64,000 nucleotides of DNA from Girardinichthys multiradiatus (lineage: Eukaryota; Chordata; Actinopteri; Cyprinodontiformes; Goodeidae): the NCBI RefSeq assembly GCF_021462225.1, contig NC_061811.1, positions 23,559,163 to 23,623,162 on the forward strand, read 5' to 3'. Each line of letters opens with the position of its first letter. Position 1 is the first letter of the stretch. The notes under the pieces were generated by a model, which had not been told where the DNA came from, ran no database searches, and saw nothing but the letters and a program-made list of their open reading frames with translations. The translations under genes were made by a program, and so were the position numbers. Shown piece after piece: positions 1-12,520 of the stretch.

Positions 1-29
1 GTGGTGGCCTAGCTGATAGAATCTGAATT

Positions 30-220
30 AAGATCAATTAACTTAACAGTCATGCTTTTGGACTATGGGAGAAACCTGGAGTACCTGGAGAAAACCCACA
101 CATGCACGGGGAGAACATGCAAACTCCATGCAGAAAGACCCTCGGCCAGGAGTTGAACCCAGGACCTTCTTGCTGCAAGGCATCAGTGCTACAAGCTGCG
201 CCACCGTGCTGCCCTGTGGT
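30..220 (-). repeat. tRNA-headed SINE-like repeat, copy 1
   Basis: Read on the minus strand, this has a tRNA-like head with a B-box-like GGGTTCAACTCC, then the block 'catggagtttgcatgttctc' and the 'tcccacagtccaaaagcatg' region. The same order occurs at 9838-10160 and 23397-23700, so it is a dispersed family in this window. The 3' part and tail are missing. Family membership rests on the shared blocks and on my memory of a common teleost repeat. Confidence 0.65.
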
Positions 221-2732
221 TGTAATGTGACAAATTATAAAAAAGTGTTAGATATTAAAATACTTTGGGAGGCATTGTCATATATTTGGCTTGCTCAACC
301 TCTCCTTGCTCAATGGCTCCTCTGTAGGGCACCCACAATCTTTACCAGATACCCAACCTACAGTACATCAGCTATGGGATATCTGCTCCTTTCTGTCACT
401 GCTTTGTAAATAAGACCTAAAGTTAACTGAAGTGTTCAACTTAAGGCAGCAGCACATCACAAATAAAGCAAGCATGACCACATCATCTACAAAAACTGGA
501 GATGAAATGTGAAGATAATAAAACTGAAATCTCTTCCTGCTTTAATCTGGGGTAAATCCATCACATGTGGAAACTGGAACTTTTTGTTTTCACCCTGTCC
601 TGGGTCCTACATTTATCTCATTATAATAAACTGCATATCATATTCTTATTGTCTGAGGTGCTTTTAAACCTTTTGCTTTTATTATTTTACATATCCTGAT
701 CTGTTTCATGGAGTATAAGGTAGAAATGTAGAGACATTCAAAGCAAGAAGCAGACTGGATTTTATTTTTATCTAGCTACAATGGATTGAATAAGGACTCA
801 AATGCATACAAATAACTGGATTGAATAAATCTGTACCTAATCAGATTTGAAGATCTTTTACTCACTGTTTCTGTGGGACCTTTTGAGATGCCTTCTATTT
901 TCATATGAATAGGAATCATCTAAAACTGTAAACACTTGGAGCAGATGAAGGATGATACAGACCTTTGAGTGTCCTGTCACATGATCATCTACCAAGAGAG
1001 CAGCAAACGTCATACTGAAATATCCGATCATCTGTCACTGAATTTGGCAATATGATGCAAATGGTAGTGGCAAAGAAACCACAATTTTCATGTTGAGATT
1101 TAACTTCGTATGCTTACACAAGTGTGGCGGAATGCAGCATTTACTCCAAACAATCAATCAATGCTTCCCCTCTTTCTTATATCACTTCAAGCTTACATGC
1201 TGTGCTGTTTCCTTGTTGTCTTTTTCAAATGGAAAAAAAGAACTGCTGGGAAAATCTGTGCAGAAACGTATGCTGCTGTTGTTGCTGAGGCGTTAATTAG
1301 ACTGAGAAATCCTATCTTTGACCTTCCCTTCAAGCCATCCAGAGCCACACACCCACCTAACACCTCCTCCCACACACCAGAGATCCCACTCTGTGTGCCA
1401 GAAAGTGTCTTAGCTGTGAGCAGCCTTAAATGTGTGTATGAAATTTCACCTGATCAGTAAAAATCAATCAGTAAGTGTTGCCTGTGTGGATTATTGTCTG
1501 GCTTTCACATCCATGCTTGTATTTATAATCAAATGCCATGCTGACAGGATTTCATAACATGTTTAACACGTTGCATTTAGAAGGTGTTGAACCAGAAATA
1601 ATTGAATTAAACTGAAATGACAAAAAATTAAATCTTGAAAGAAAATAGTTAGCATTGAGGGATGAATTGAAGACACCTTTAGGCTATGAACATTGGAGGA
1701 GGAGTTACTGTTCTGAACCCTGAGGCTACTGATTGTGCGGAACAAAAAATGGGTTAATGGTAATCTTGAATCAATACTAACAGAGTCTACATTGTGATGG
1801 TCTGCTTCTAATGACTTTAGCTGATCTAATTAGGTTGCAAAATAAGATTTATATATACAAGTCTTGCAACCATGTTCTGTGCAATTACATTTTTTTCATT
1901 TTCAACAATAAATAGTTATAGGAATATTAACTTAAAAATACACAAGTTAAACCGTAAATAATGGGTTTAGGCACAGGGTCCTGATCCCAGCATTTTTAAA
2001 TGATTGGTATCGGAGGCCCTAACCTCAGCTCCATAAAACTGTTGTGGTTGTGCTGTATAGGTTAGAACTGTGTAGTTTACTCTTCCATGGGTTCTTGTTT
2101 TATGTAATAAAAACATATTTCTTTGCATATTCCATCTATTTTCTGGTTCTGGAAAGATTAATACTAAAGGAGTTAAAATTGTAGGTAAAATAACTCAAAT
2201 ATATGTTGTGCAGCTTGTTGATAGAAATCTAGTTAATTCATCAGTTAATTTGTCTTTTTTAGTTCCATTTTATGTCTTTCAATTAAAGCATGTATTTTCA
2301 GTAATTTACTGGTAATTTTGAGAAAATAATTTTTGCTTCAAACTGCAGATGTCAGAGTACTTTCCCAATAGATTCCTCAGAATTATATCTATACAACAGC
2401 TACACGATGTATGAAGCAAATATTCCTAGAAATACATTCATTTTACTATTAGCACTTTTTTGGTGTTACAAGTTTTTAATAAGTAAAAGCTTAATGCTGC
2501 TGCAGAGGAGCCTGGTTCAAACGATATTTTGGGTTGTAACTCCAGACCTGTAGGGAAATGGAAGTAATGAATGACACAGATGGTAATTACAGGTAGCTTA
2601 TTAGAATTATTGTTTGACAGTTATTAAACAATGGTCCAATTATGGTGAAGCATTATGTACTAATTTGGGAAATAAACAATAACTGATTATATTTAGTTTT
2701 AAAAATATCAGTTTTAAGTTTTGATTTTGTAC
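221..2732. other. AT-rich spacer without recognisable gene
   Basis: I see only short chance reading frames and AT-rich sequence, with no splice-flanked conserved frame, RNA gene or known repeat end. Confidence 0.5.
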
Positions 2733-2885
2733 AGTATTAATTCACAACAACTGTCACCAAATGTTATAGCACAGACAGGTCCAATGCAGATCCAATTAAA
2801 TACAACCAAATTCAGTCCAAATTATGATAAAATACAGTCACAACCAGTTATTTAATTCCAACTGGTGAAAAGTAAAGGGTTGACA
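2733..2885 (+). repeat. Teleost dispersed repeat (CAATTCAGTCCAAATT type), fragment
   Basis: It shares the ordered blocks 'cagatccaatt', 'ttcagtccaaattat', 'aatacagtca' and 'atttaattcca' with the longer copy at 13380-13760. It has no coding capacity. The element class is unknown to me. Confidence 0.5.
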
Positions 2886-3019
2886 ATGTACCCTGTGAAC
2901 ATTGTACACAACCAGGTTTTTAGTCCCTTCACCTTCTCAGATTTTTACATAGTTTTCTATTCCAGGCTCATCATAAATTGTATTTTGGCTCATTGAATTC
3001 CACTGTGGTGCCATGATTG

Positions 3020-3335
3020 GACACCATCTGTGCAATAAGTTCAGTAGTGAAATTTCTTTGCTACTAAATATTCCACGGTCAACTGTGAGTAGAAAGCAGG
3101 AGCAATGGGGAACAACAACTCAGAACAATTCGGATGCTGAGGTGGATTGTGGGTGGAAGTCACCAACTTTCTGCAGGGTTAATAGCTAAAGTCTTCCAAA
3201 TTTAATGCAGTCTTCACATAAGCTCAAGCACAGTGTGTAGAGAGTGTCATGGAATAGGTTTTCATAACCAATCAGCTGTCTCCAAGCAACACCAAGTGCA
3301 ATGCATAGCGTGATAAGCATGATGCCACAGCTCAA
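3020..3335 (+). mobile_element. Tc1-like transposon fossil, N-terminal half
   Basis: The stretch around 'ctaaatattccacggtcaac' followed by 'ggatgctgag', 'caccaactttctgcag' and 'aagtgcaatgc' follows the order of the DNA-binding half of a common fish Tc1 transposase gene. No open frame remains and neither end is recognisable. The call depends on remembered family sequence. Confidence 0.55.
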
Positions 3336-3904
3336 GAGCACTGCATATGTTTTTTTTTATCTATAGAAACAAGCCATGCATGTTTGACAATCTATTGGAC
3401 AAGTTTAGGTTTAGCACCTGTCAGGAGGATGATACTCCCTTGAAGTCATTCAATCAAGTCTTAAGTTTGGTGCACAGTTTGGGGGAATGTAGTGTTGGGT
3501 TATTTTTCAACAGTTTGGCTCGAGTCACTTAAGTCAATGTCCCTATAAAGATAAGTCACCAAATACTTTCAGCACTATAGTGCACCTTTCAGCATTGATT
3601 TAATTGTCAAAGTAAGTATTATGGATAAATGACTCTGATGTTCTCACTAATAAGTTGCTTGTCACATTGACTGGATCCAGGGGTCCACAGGCTGACAACC
3701 ATAAGGTACACACCAAGAAGGGTTCAATACCCTTAGAGAGATTATTCTTTTATTCCTAAAAAAAACACAGATGACAGACCAGTTTATATTTAATAATGGA
3801 AAAAAATATGTCTCAAGATATTTGCAATACTTACTTTGATTTGTTATTGTCACCAGAAGGGGGTCTGGAATATCCAGCTGCCTGATCTTGTTTTCATGTT
3901 TTTT

Positions 3905-4090
3905 TTTTTTCAAATCTAAACTCTTTTGCAATCTCCAAAAGCTTTTCTTTCAGGGTTGCTCTGTATTTAGCTTAATCTTCCAACTACTCTAAACAGCTTA
4001 CACATCCCTAGTAATAAAAGGTATCACCACAACACAATGCTGCCACCACCATGTTTTAACATGGGGATGGTGTGCTCAACGTCTGTGAAT
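3905..4090 (-). mobile_element. Tc1-like transposon fossil, central fragment
   Basis: 'atgctgccaccaccatgttt' plus 'ggggatggtgtgctcaac' is the reverse complement of the transposase segment encoding the HGGGS-like block. The preceding 'gctctgtatttagct' also fits the family order. The same segment recurs at 43893-44345 (minus) and 59925-60330 (plus). Confidence 0.65.
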
Positions 4091-5384
4091 TTAGCAAACA
4101 AATAATCAATACAATTGTAATATCAATTAGTACTTTGTTATTGTAACTTAAAGGAGGCCTAAAATTGTCTGATCTTTGTACCAGATAATAACATTGGTCT
4201 AAGTTTTTTACAGACTGGTGTTAAGAGCATTTCCTCATTGCACACACTGCAAATTTTAAATTTACTGGTAGGTGATAGGAACTTTGTGTAGAGCCTGTCA
4301 TGTTGGAGCTTATCTGGCTCAGGCTGGACTGGGAACTCTCTGATGGCCTTAGGAGGCATAACTGGAGACAAGCTGGTCTCTCTCCAAACAGAGATTTGGG
4401 TTCACATGACCTGACCAAGCAGCTGTCCCCATTAGTCCTCCGCCTGCAGCAACACACACTGCACAGAGGGACTGTCCTCTATGCAAAGGCTAGTCGGTTC
4501 ATTGTAATTTAGTTCAGTTTTATTTACATAATAACATATCAAAAGAATGATTATCTCTAGGTTCCTTCCATAATTATGTCTGCATGCATGTCTATTTGCT
4601 GAGTTGAACAACACCCAGACTCTTCTAACCTTTGATTTCACATGTTCACACACCAACCAACTAATTCTCCTCATGAATATTGAAGAACATTCGGTTTGTA
4701 GTTTCAATGTCATAACAGGGATTGCAGCGATTTCAGCACCTTGTAACTTAGACCATTGGGAAACTAATGCCTTATGTTCGTCTGTAAAAACTGCAAACAT
4801 ACCAACTGTTTCTAAACACATGTTCAGCAGACAAATAATTTTCCACTTCAATTAATTCCTGCTGCATGGGTGATTCCTGAGGCAATCCAGACATCAGCTG
4901 TGTCCCACCTCATGGCCGCTTTAATGCCAACCGGGAAAAAAATTGAGACTGTCTGGATCTGAGAGACGGTGGTCTTCAATTGCATTCTCATTGCTTACTC
5001 TCTGTACATTGTATAATCTGAGCTAAAAGTGTGTTGGTGTTATTTGTGTGTGTGATGTGAATGGGAGGAGGGTGGAGGGGGGAATGGAATTGGTTATCCA
5101 TCAAAGCCGTCTATCCATCCTCTCCCTCGTTCTTTATCTCTTTGATTGCTTGGACACGTGGGAACATTTCAATTATGTTTTCTTTTATTCAAAATGATTA
5201 CTCCTGAAGCACAGGCGTCAAGGGTTCCCTCTAGGGAGACCTCAAACATCTGGCCAAACTGTGCTGCTATCCTTACTCATTCTGTGTTACAAGAGCTTTC
5301 GTGGCTTTTTTGTCAGTCTAGAGACCTAAACTATTCACACTCCTGGTAAATTTAGATTTAAACTAATCTTTAAATTTTTTTAAC
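4091..5384. other. Spacer, no gene seen
   Basis: Overlapping frames of 70-139 codons at 4159-4855 lie on both strands with no recognisable domain, and look like chance openings. No RNA gene or repeat boundary was found. Confidence 0.5.
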
Positions 5385-5530
5385 TTGTTCATTTGACTGG
5401 TAATACTATTAATGTTTTGGACTGCCCCAGCCAGAGTTACAACTTGAAACTGATAGAGAATCCCTGGAGGGAGCTAAAGTTTGGGGTGATAGCAAGGAGG
5501 GACTATGAAAAAGGGTTGATTACTATAATT
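5385..5530 (+). mobile_element. Tc1-like fossil, C-terminal catalytic scrap
   Basis: A short frame reads CPSQSYNLKLIENPWREL, a degraded form of the Tc1 block around the third catalytic acid (the E of IEN). A closely similar scrap lies at 13935-14150, with the same 'gatagagaatc' core. Nothing else of the element is preserved. Confidence 0.6.
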
Positions 5531-6111
5531 CCAATAAAGGGTTTTCCATTTATTTTTAAGAAGTATTATTATTTAATAAAACCAGACCTTTTTTTTTTCA
5601 AAAATGATACTCCTTTTACATTGATTTATTCTTATGAGAGATGCTTGTCTCATTTTCTATCAGAAACAAACTTCTTGATTGAATGAAAATCATTTTAAAT
5701 CTAAATCTGCCAGGGCTTTTAATTTAGGGCTTAAATGTAAACATACTGTACAAAACTTGCCACATGCACTATCTGGTCAGGTCTTCTACCAAAGGCCTAG
5801 GAGTTTGAGGTTCTACGCATTTATCCTAGCTTTTCTGTGTACAAGTCTCAGAAGTTGTTCCTAGAATCTGCTGCAGCAGCTGTTTCCTGTTTGAAACCTT
5901 GGTATTTGTCATGTTTCTCACATTCATTCTCATTGATTTGGCTGTTACTTGGGATCACTGTCCTTTATGCACCACTACAATGTCCAGTTAGTAAGCCATC
6001 TCTTCCTTATCAGTCTGGATCTGTGTTGTGCAACAATAGGTTGGTTTGGATATAAACAATTATTAATAAGTTCCAAATTATTAACATAGTTAGTAATTTT
6101 GATTAAAATTA
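5531..6111. other. Spacer; possible internal leader of the LTR element
   Basis: No gene seen. On the minus strand the part from 6111 downward would lie just inside the LTR at 6130-7690, downstream of its primer-binding-like site, but I cannot recognise gag or pol in it. Confidence 0.35.
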
Positions 6112-6127
6112 CCAAGTTGGGGCACCA
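6112..6127 (-). other. Primer-binding-site-like sequence
   Basis: On the minus strand the order is ...CA, two bases (TT), then TGGTGCCCCAACTTGG. A TGG-initiated stretch two bases after a CA-ended LTR is the usual position of a retroelement primer-binding site. I cannot match it securely to one tRNA. It marks 6130 as the inner edge of the flanking LTR. Confidence 0.45.
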
Positions 6128-6129
6128 AA

Positions 6130-7690
6130 TGATTATGAGCAATAAATAGCCAAACAGTCAATTATTGTCTTATGAATTACTTTATGAATACCTGCCTCGG
6201 TAGGTGTGGTATATCGATGAGTGGCTGAATTCACGCCCTGGCCTACTCAAACAGCAAGCCCTGCACATATATACTGAATAAACACAAACCACTTAACTTC
6301 AGAATATAAGAAATTTGTAACAGAATTATTTAACTTTAAGTTAAAATACTTATATTAACAAATTATTTAACCAGTAACTTTTGGCTAGTAATGCTCAACT
6401 AAACAACTAAGTAAAAATGAAAAGAATGAAGAAACTAATAAATGACAAAAAAGGAATCAAAAGGATAAAACTGAAACCAATTACCAATAAACAATGTAAT
6501 ATCACAATATCACTTTTCAATATGTTTGTTTAGGAACCAAGGTTTGTTTTGAGGAATTAGTTCAAATTGGCTTTAAACAAATAAAGAACAAAGGTTTCTA
6601 TGTATTTAAAGAACCACTTCACAATGCAAATCAGAAGGTTTAATAAAACATTATTTTACTAAAATAATAATTAAGCATACTTTGCTGAATTAGAAATCTA
6701 TTATGGACTTTTGTTTCTTCCTAGGTTTTAATTAAGCCTCACAGCGAATTATTTTTCAATGGACTCACAAGATGGTGAATGAACAGACAGACAGGCAGCG
6801 CGGTGATGCCACCTCTGGGTTAATGCTTCAGCGAACAGCAAAGAAGAATAGCGACCCTTCTTTAGAAGTCTCTTTAAGTCCCACATGTAATTTTAAATAA
6901 TGATTAATATTAATATAAGTGTGTGCATGAGGGCACAAACAATCAAGCTTTTTTGTTTAACGCAGCAGAAGTCATGGTGGCTATCATCATAACACTAGCA
7001 AAGCTTTTACCTTTTAGCTAACTAGTTAAGTGAAACACAATATAGCATGTTTTTCAGGACTATGTGGATATATTTTATGCAGGTTTGTAAGAAGGACATT
7101 AAGGAAGAACACCAATAAAATGGATTCATCTCATGTTTTAGGAGTATAGTGACCAGTTTTACAAAACACATTTTACAGCATCAAGGCTCAGTGGCCTTTT
7201 TAGCAGTGAAACAGTTAAACCAACACAATAAAGTGAAAAATGTTTAAAATGCTTTATACTAATTTTATTTTATTCTTTTTGCCCAGAGACAATCTCTCAT
7301 GTGAACTGTTCTGATGAGCAGGACAGGATGTCCAAGGGCCAGTGAGGTGCGTGGCGGCTGCTCTCAGTAGCGGCTGAGAGGAGGAGCATATGCTCAGACA
7401 GGTGCACACGGGAAGGCATGTTAGGCTGTGGTTCCTATGCCGTATTCTCTCAAGCAGTGGGCAATAACTGCTTCCTTGACGTAATTAGCGACACAGATTC
7501 TTTTTTTGAATCCAAGATTTCTTGAAAGATGTAGTCTTTTACTCAGCCAGCGAGGACCAGATGTTCTTGCACATGGTCTCCCCTGTGCAACCATTGAACA
7601 GCTGCAGGTAAAGAGAAAGAGCTCTGCTCTGCACCAGCATTTTGTTGGTTTATGACATCACAGGGATTCCAGCTATGAAACCCCTTCTTC
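6130..7690 (-). repeat. Long LTR, copy A (unidentified LTR element)
   Basis: The reverse complement aligns in patches with 16790-18506 on the plus strand. Shared blocks in the same order are 'ctgtgatgtca', 'gctggc...aaaagac', 'gcattgtgaagtg', 'ccttggttc', 'tagttgtttagttg', 'gtattcat' and 'cataatca'. The primer-binding-like site lies just beyond the CA end. The outer limit is uncertain because a LINE fragment begins near 7724. There is no coding content. Confidence 0.5.
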
Positions 7691-7723
7691 CTGGGAGCTG
7701 TGCATGAGGATGAGTTAAAACTG

Positions 7724-8362
7724 AGCCTCCCACTTTGACTGTGGGACCTCCAGCCCGTTCTCAGCAGAGGTGTTCCGTTGAACCATTCCCACTGCTTGGT
7801 TGATTACGTTTCATGTACGTTTTGCCTGCCAGTATCTCAAAGCCAGCTTTATGTGCTGTACTCTTTCAGGGACATCTTTGCACAGTCTGCATTTCCTTTG
7901 CTCTTGTACTGAGAGCTTTTTCTTGTCCTTCCCCAATGACTGCTTCTGTCCTTTCCATCTGTCCAGCCCTCTGAAGCCAGTGGTGGGATGTTTGATACTT
8001 GTCACTTCCTCAATATGTTGGTGGTATGCACCATAGAGATGCTTGTGTTACCATGATGGTTCCTCCTGGTCATTTATTGCACTCTGAGTTTCTGCTGCTC
8101 AAGACATTCAATAAGTAGTTCATTACTGGGAGCTCTCTTCCTTATATACTCCAGGATCTTTGCTATTTGATACTAAATAGTGACACTCACTAGTTCTAAG
8201 CCCCCTTCCACTTTGTATACAGCCTCAGTGTGCTGGACTTAGGGAGAAACCCTCTGTGATATAAGTTACTTTGACCTCCTCCTTTGGCCAGGTTATTATA
8301 CCTGGCAAGATGTATGTAGTGATGGCTTGGACTTTTTTCCTCACCATTTAGCTGGCTCTCAC
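7724..8362 (-). pseudogene. C-terminal remnant of a restriction-endonuclease-type LINE
   Basis: Minus-strand frames give ASQLNGEE, FLPKSSTLRLYTKWKG, a YH-HIEEVTSI block, then CRLCKDVPERVQHI, LAGKTYMKR and GLEVPQSKWEA. This order is that of the region between reverse transcriptase and the C-terminal Cys/His motif plus PD-(D/E)XK-type nuclease of site-specific-type LINEs (R2/R4/Dong/Rex6 group), common in fish. The CCHC motif is partial, the nuclease itself is absent, and frameshifts and stops separate the blocks. It is a dead fragment. Clade placement is from family knowledge. Confidence 0.65.
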
Positions 8363-9037
8363 TGGCCCACACATGACTGTGTGAAACAGTGTGACATTTC
8401 TACTAAATCCTTTATGATTTCAAACCTGCATTACACCACCTCTGAACTTTATCATGGCTACCATAAATAAAAACAAGCCCAAGACCTACTGTAAGATGAG
8501 TAAGTGGAAAGGACAAGGTACCTTTGAGACAGTGGAAGACTGGAAAGAAATTGAGAACAAAAGAAACCAGAGGAACAGTGGATGAGGCCACTCTCATGTT
8601 TATGTTGCTTACAGCTTGCTGAACATGACTTTGCTACAGCTTTCTTATTTTCAGATATGATCTCACTTTGCAGACACAGCGTGCAACATCATACATTAGT
8701 AAGATGCACCCAAAATGCTTTCATGCTGTCCTCCTCTATACTGCTGGATTCTGCCACATTTATAAAAACAGTTTTAGAGCCTCTGTTAAATCATTCAGTG
8801 ATTACTACTATACTGGATACAGAGAACAAACCCTAAACCCCAAAAATGCATGTGGGGCATTCTTTTAGCTGTATAATTAATCAGTGAATGCCAACATGAA
8901 AATGTCTGACAAATTATGTTTTTACACTTTTGAGGCTAAGATATGGATTAATTTACAAAAGACCATGTTTTACCCATGTTCTTTTGGCATTTCTGTAGAA
9001 TTTATTATTCCGTCTTGTAGAGCATTTGCCATTTTAT
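8363..9037. other. Spacer, no gene seen
   Basis: Short overlapping frames only (8412-8868), with no domain and no element end. Confidence 0.45.
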
Positions 9038-9640
9038 TACAGTGTAGGTAAAAAGTTTGCATTCACTCATCCTGACAAATATATTAATTTTGAACTCCTA
9101 AATTGAACATTCAAACCATTACTTTTTTCAGCGTGAAAACATTATAACACAAACAACTTTGGTTTTTAAAAACCAGAGTTGTGTCCCCAAGTTTTAAAAT
9201 ATTTGCAAGTCATCCTAACCCATACCGGCTCAAATATATACATATTCGGGAACCATTACAAATCTGGTTTATAAGCATAAGTTGCAATATGCTTGAAGTT
9301 GGGACCAATCCAGTGATTATTTCCTTAGAGAACACCTAGCTGTGTCCAAGTTGCAACCATCTCTCCCTTAAACTGTGTCTCTCAGAGAAAATAAAATTGA
9401 TTAGAATAATCAGAAACTGCAAAGGCTCAAACCTATAAGGTTTAAGATGCCAGAAACCCCCTTTATTTTCAGAGGAGACCAAGGCTGAGATATCTGGCCA
9501 CAATGAAATGAAGAGTATTTGGTGCAGTAATGGTAAGGTTTCCAACCCCAAAGACAAAATACCAATTATCAAGCAAGGTTGTGACAGTATAATGCTGATG
9601 GTGTGGTAAACTACCAGTAGTACTGGTGCATTAAACAAAA
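9038..9640 (+). mobile_element. Tc1-like fossil (third family)
   Basis: It begins with a terminus-like 'aaaagtttgcattcactcat', of the type found at the ends of fish Tc1 elements. It continues to a degraded catalytic block that reads KIPIIKQGCDSIMLMVW followed by SSTGALNKIG, matching the segment of Tc1 transposases before the second catalytic acid. There are numerous indels and no intact frame. Confidence 0.6.
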
Positions 9641-9837
9641 TAGGTGTGTCTCAACCTATATTGTAAATATAGGAATACAATATTATACTACCAATTTGAA
9701 TAGTCTTTTCAAATGTAATAAACCCAGTTACGTGATAACTAGCCAATCATGTAATAACGTTTTTGGGCCATAAACAACATTTTGTCAAATATGTAAAAGG
9801 GTATTATACTTTTGGCAGGTAAACACTGAGCATACAC

Positions 9838-10160
9838 ATGTAGGGGCACAGTTGGTAGCACTGTTGCCTTACAGCAAGAAGCATGGAGTTTGCAGGCTCT
9901 CTCCGTGCATGAATAAGTTCTCTCCAGGTACTCCGGCTTCCTCCCACAGTCCAAAAACATGAGTGTTAGGTAAATTGGTCTCTCTAAATTGCCCTTTGGT
10001 ATGAGTGTGTGCCTGCATGGTTTTCAGTCCCGTGTGTCTCTGTGCTGCCCTGTGATGGATTGTTAACCTATCCAGGGTGTACCCTGGAGATAGATACCAG
10101 CCCCCTGCAATCTTGCAAGGACAAGCAGGATATAGACAACGTTTAGATAGATAGAAACGC
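9838..10160 (+). repeat. tRNA-headed SINE-like repeat, copy 2
   Basis: The head 'agttggtagcactgttgcc' is followed directly by 'catggagtttgc', so the B-box segment present in the other two copies is deleted. The body continues through 'tcccacagtccaaaaacatg' and 'cctatccagggtgtaccc' to a tail 'tagatagatagaa'. Confidence 0.7.
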
Positions 10161-10654
10161 ATGTGGGTCACATGATCCCTGTTCTGCATCTGAATTCTAG
10201 CATATTTCAGAAAGTGATCAAACTATTAAATGCAGGTCACAATATTTCTCTGAATAATTGAACTGCACTGAGTGCTACAGAGTATGCATCCATGATAAAC
10301 TCATCTAAAGACTATGACACCCACTATGGCTTCTTTTGATGAGCAAACACAAAACACAAAAAACTTTTATTTACTCAGAAATGCAGTCCCCCCTTTATGT
10401 ATTATTATGCTATTAATTGCTTTTATCACATCTTGTATGGGTTTCAATGTAATAACTTACATCACCATAATTACATCTTTGACAAAATTATATATTATTG
10501 ACTCACAATCAGAAATTTGCTGTCCAATTGTCTTTATTACATTTAGAAAAGAAAAAATTGTTAAGTTTTTGGCAGGTATTAGACCATTTGCCCGTATTAT
10601 GTTATTGGGTGCGACATGGGTGGAATAACAAATAATAATACCTCTACTTCACCT

Positions 10655-10870
10655 GAAATCAACAGCTTGATTGTTGAAACCTGGACGGGAATTTCAACGT
10701 GACAATGATCCCAGACACACATCAAAACTGGTTTGGGAATGGATGAAGCATCTGTAATGGCCCTAACCTCAACCCTCTTGAAAATGTTTAGACAATGCTT
10801 AAAAGCTGGAACTGTGCCAGAAACAAACCAATTGAAATGAGTTCAAGGAAGGCATACTAAATCTGATTTC
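10655..10870 (+). mobile_element. Tc1-like fossil, C-terminal scrap
   Basis: Translates in part as FQRDNDPRHTSKLVWEWMK, the block carrying the second catalytic Asp (QxDNDPxHT) of Tc1 transposases, followed by degraded sequence. No termini are seen. Confidence 0.6.
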
Positions 10871-11929
10871 ATAATTGCTTAACCAACTAAAACATCCCAT
10901 AAAAGATGAGTTAGAGTGCTCATACGTGCAAGTATCACCTTAAACATCCTTTTGCCCTTCATAGTTTGGATGATAGTGACACAGTTTGCATGACCTTGTT
11001 TGTTGTCCTTATTCTGGCACGTCATTCTGGCTCTTCCCACTCAGCCACCTCTGGGTGCCTATGTCTGCCAGCAAAGCAAACACGAACTGTCAGTCATTTC
11101 CTCCGTCAAAAGGCTAAGGGTGTTCCCTGAGGACAGGCATCTCCAATCAGGCAACCAGCCTTTCCCTTTCCCCCTGTCCTCTGTCCCAATGCTTGTGTCC
11201 CACTTTGGTTGTTTAAGTGGGCAGGGCACAATTGAAAGGAAGTTTGAGACAAAAAAACTGATGAAGTTTGCTGATGCGGACAGACAACTGATGACGCAGG
11301 ATGTCCCCAGGTCTATCTCCAGACAGATGGCTTGGGGTTGGAATGAGTGTCTGCAGTCAGGGAACCAATCACTTGGGTCCACACTTATAAACTCAATTTT
11401 CTTTTCCACTCTGTTCATTTTGCTTTTGTTTTATATCTGAGAAAAAATAATGTGATTTTGTGTGTCTGATTGAAAGGCCAAAGACTATTGAAGTAATAAC
11501 AGTGTTAACTTTAGTTTTAAAAAAAAAAGCTATTTCTACATTACACAGCTTAACTTAGAGAAAATACTCACTGTTAAACAGGATAAATTACCTGTACAAA
11601 ACTTTGATGACATACTCACATTTTCAAATAACAAGAACCTTTCCTGGAGTGCTTCTAAATCTGTTACTTGGGTCGCTCCTGAGTTGTCATGTAAAAAAAA
11701 AAATCACACCAAATATTGACCTTGTTTTACTCATAAATAAATCTGCAAAAGTGTACATTCTAATAGGGCAAAGGGTTAGTAGGACATCCTATGATTCCAA
11801 GATCTTTGCAGCACTTTTCATTTATTAGCTTTCAGCCAGTCTTTGGTGGGTTTAATAGTATGTTTTAGGTCTGTCAGCTTGCAGGGTCTAGTGCTGCTTC
11901 AGCTTTATTTTCTCATATGGGGTCTCATA
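10871..11929. other. Spacer with a both-strand open stretch
   Basis: 11000-11440 is open for 146 codons on plus and 119 codons on minus (11059-11418). Neither product shows a domain or signal I recognise, and no splice context was established. It is more even in base composition than its surroundings. It could be an old repeat or a conserved element. Confidence 0.35.
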
Positions 11930-12520
11930 AGCTCCTCAACCACATTGTGATGTAGCTTCTGGTGCAACAAGGCATCGTCAAACCACAACATGTCCACCTC
12001 CTTGCTTCACAGTTGTTATGAGCTTCTTTTATGCTGCATTTAATTCATGCAAAACATGTCCTCTGTTGTATTATCCAAATAATTCTATTCGAGTCTCATC
12101 TGTCAAAATAACATTACAGATGTTCTCGTTTTTGTAAACCAAACTTCAGTCTGACCATTGTTTTCTTAGGGATCAAAGTTTCCTCCTTGTACACTTCTCA
12201 TAAAACGTAAACCTGTGCAATCTCGTTCCAAGTGTTTAGTCATGCACTTTCACAACAACAGTAGTAACACCCTGCTTTAGAACACGTGATGACATTTTAG
12301 GATTTTTGAAGACTTTGTTTAGCATTTGGCGGGCTGCTTCCAGGGTGAACTTGCCTGGAAGACAAGACCTGGGTATGCTGGCAGTTGCTTTGAATATTCT
12401 CCACTGGTACAAAAATGTTGCAGATTTCATATTCCTTTGTGACCTCTTTAGAGTTTTAACCATACTCAAAAGATGCTAAAATCTTTGTATAGCCATCAGA
12501 AAGTTATTTTAGTCTTACCA
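11930..12520 (-). mobile_element. Tc1-like fossil, N-terminal half
   Basis: A 77-codon minus frame (12236-12469) contains KRSQRNMKSATFLYQWRIFK and ASIPRSCLPGKFT. These resemble the paired helix-turn-helix region with a GRPxK-type linker of Tc1-family transposases. Degraded family sequence extends to about 11930. The catalytic half is unreadable. Confidence 0.6.

Noticed and set aside
1110..1460. 116-codon plus-strand frame as a host exon
   Set aside because: No domain, overlapping frames on both strands, and no conserved motif; treated as chance.
4159..4855. Cluster of overlapping frames of 70-139 codons
   Set aside because: Open on both strands at once, no recognisable domain and no splice signals established.
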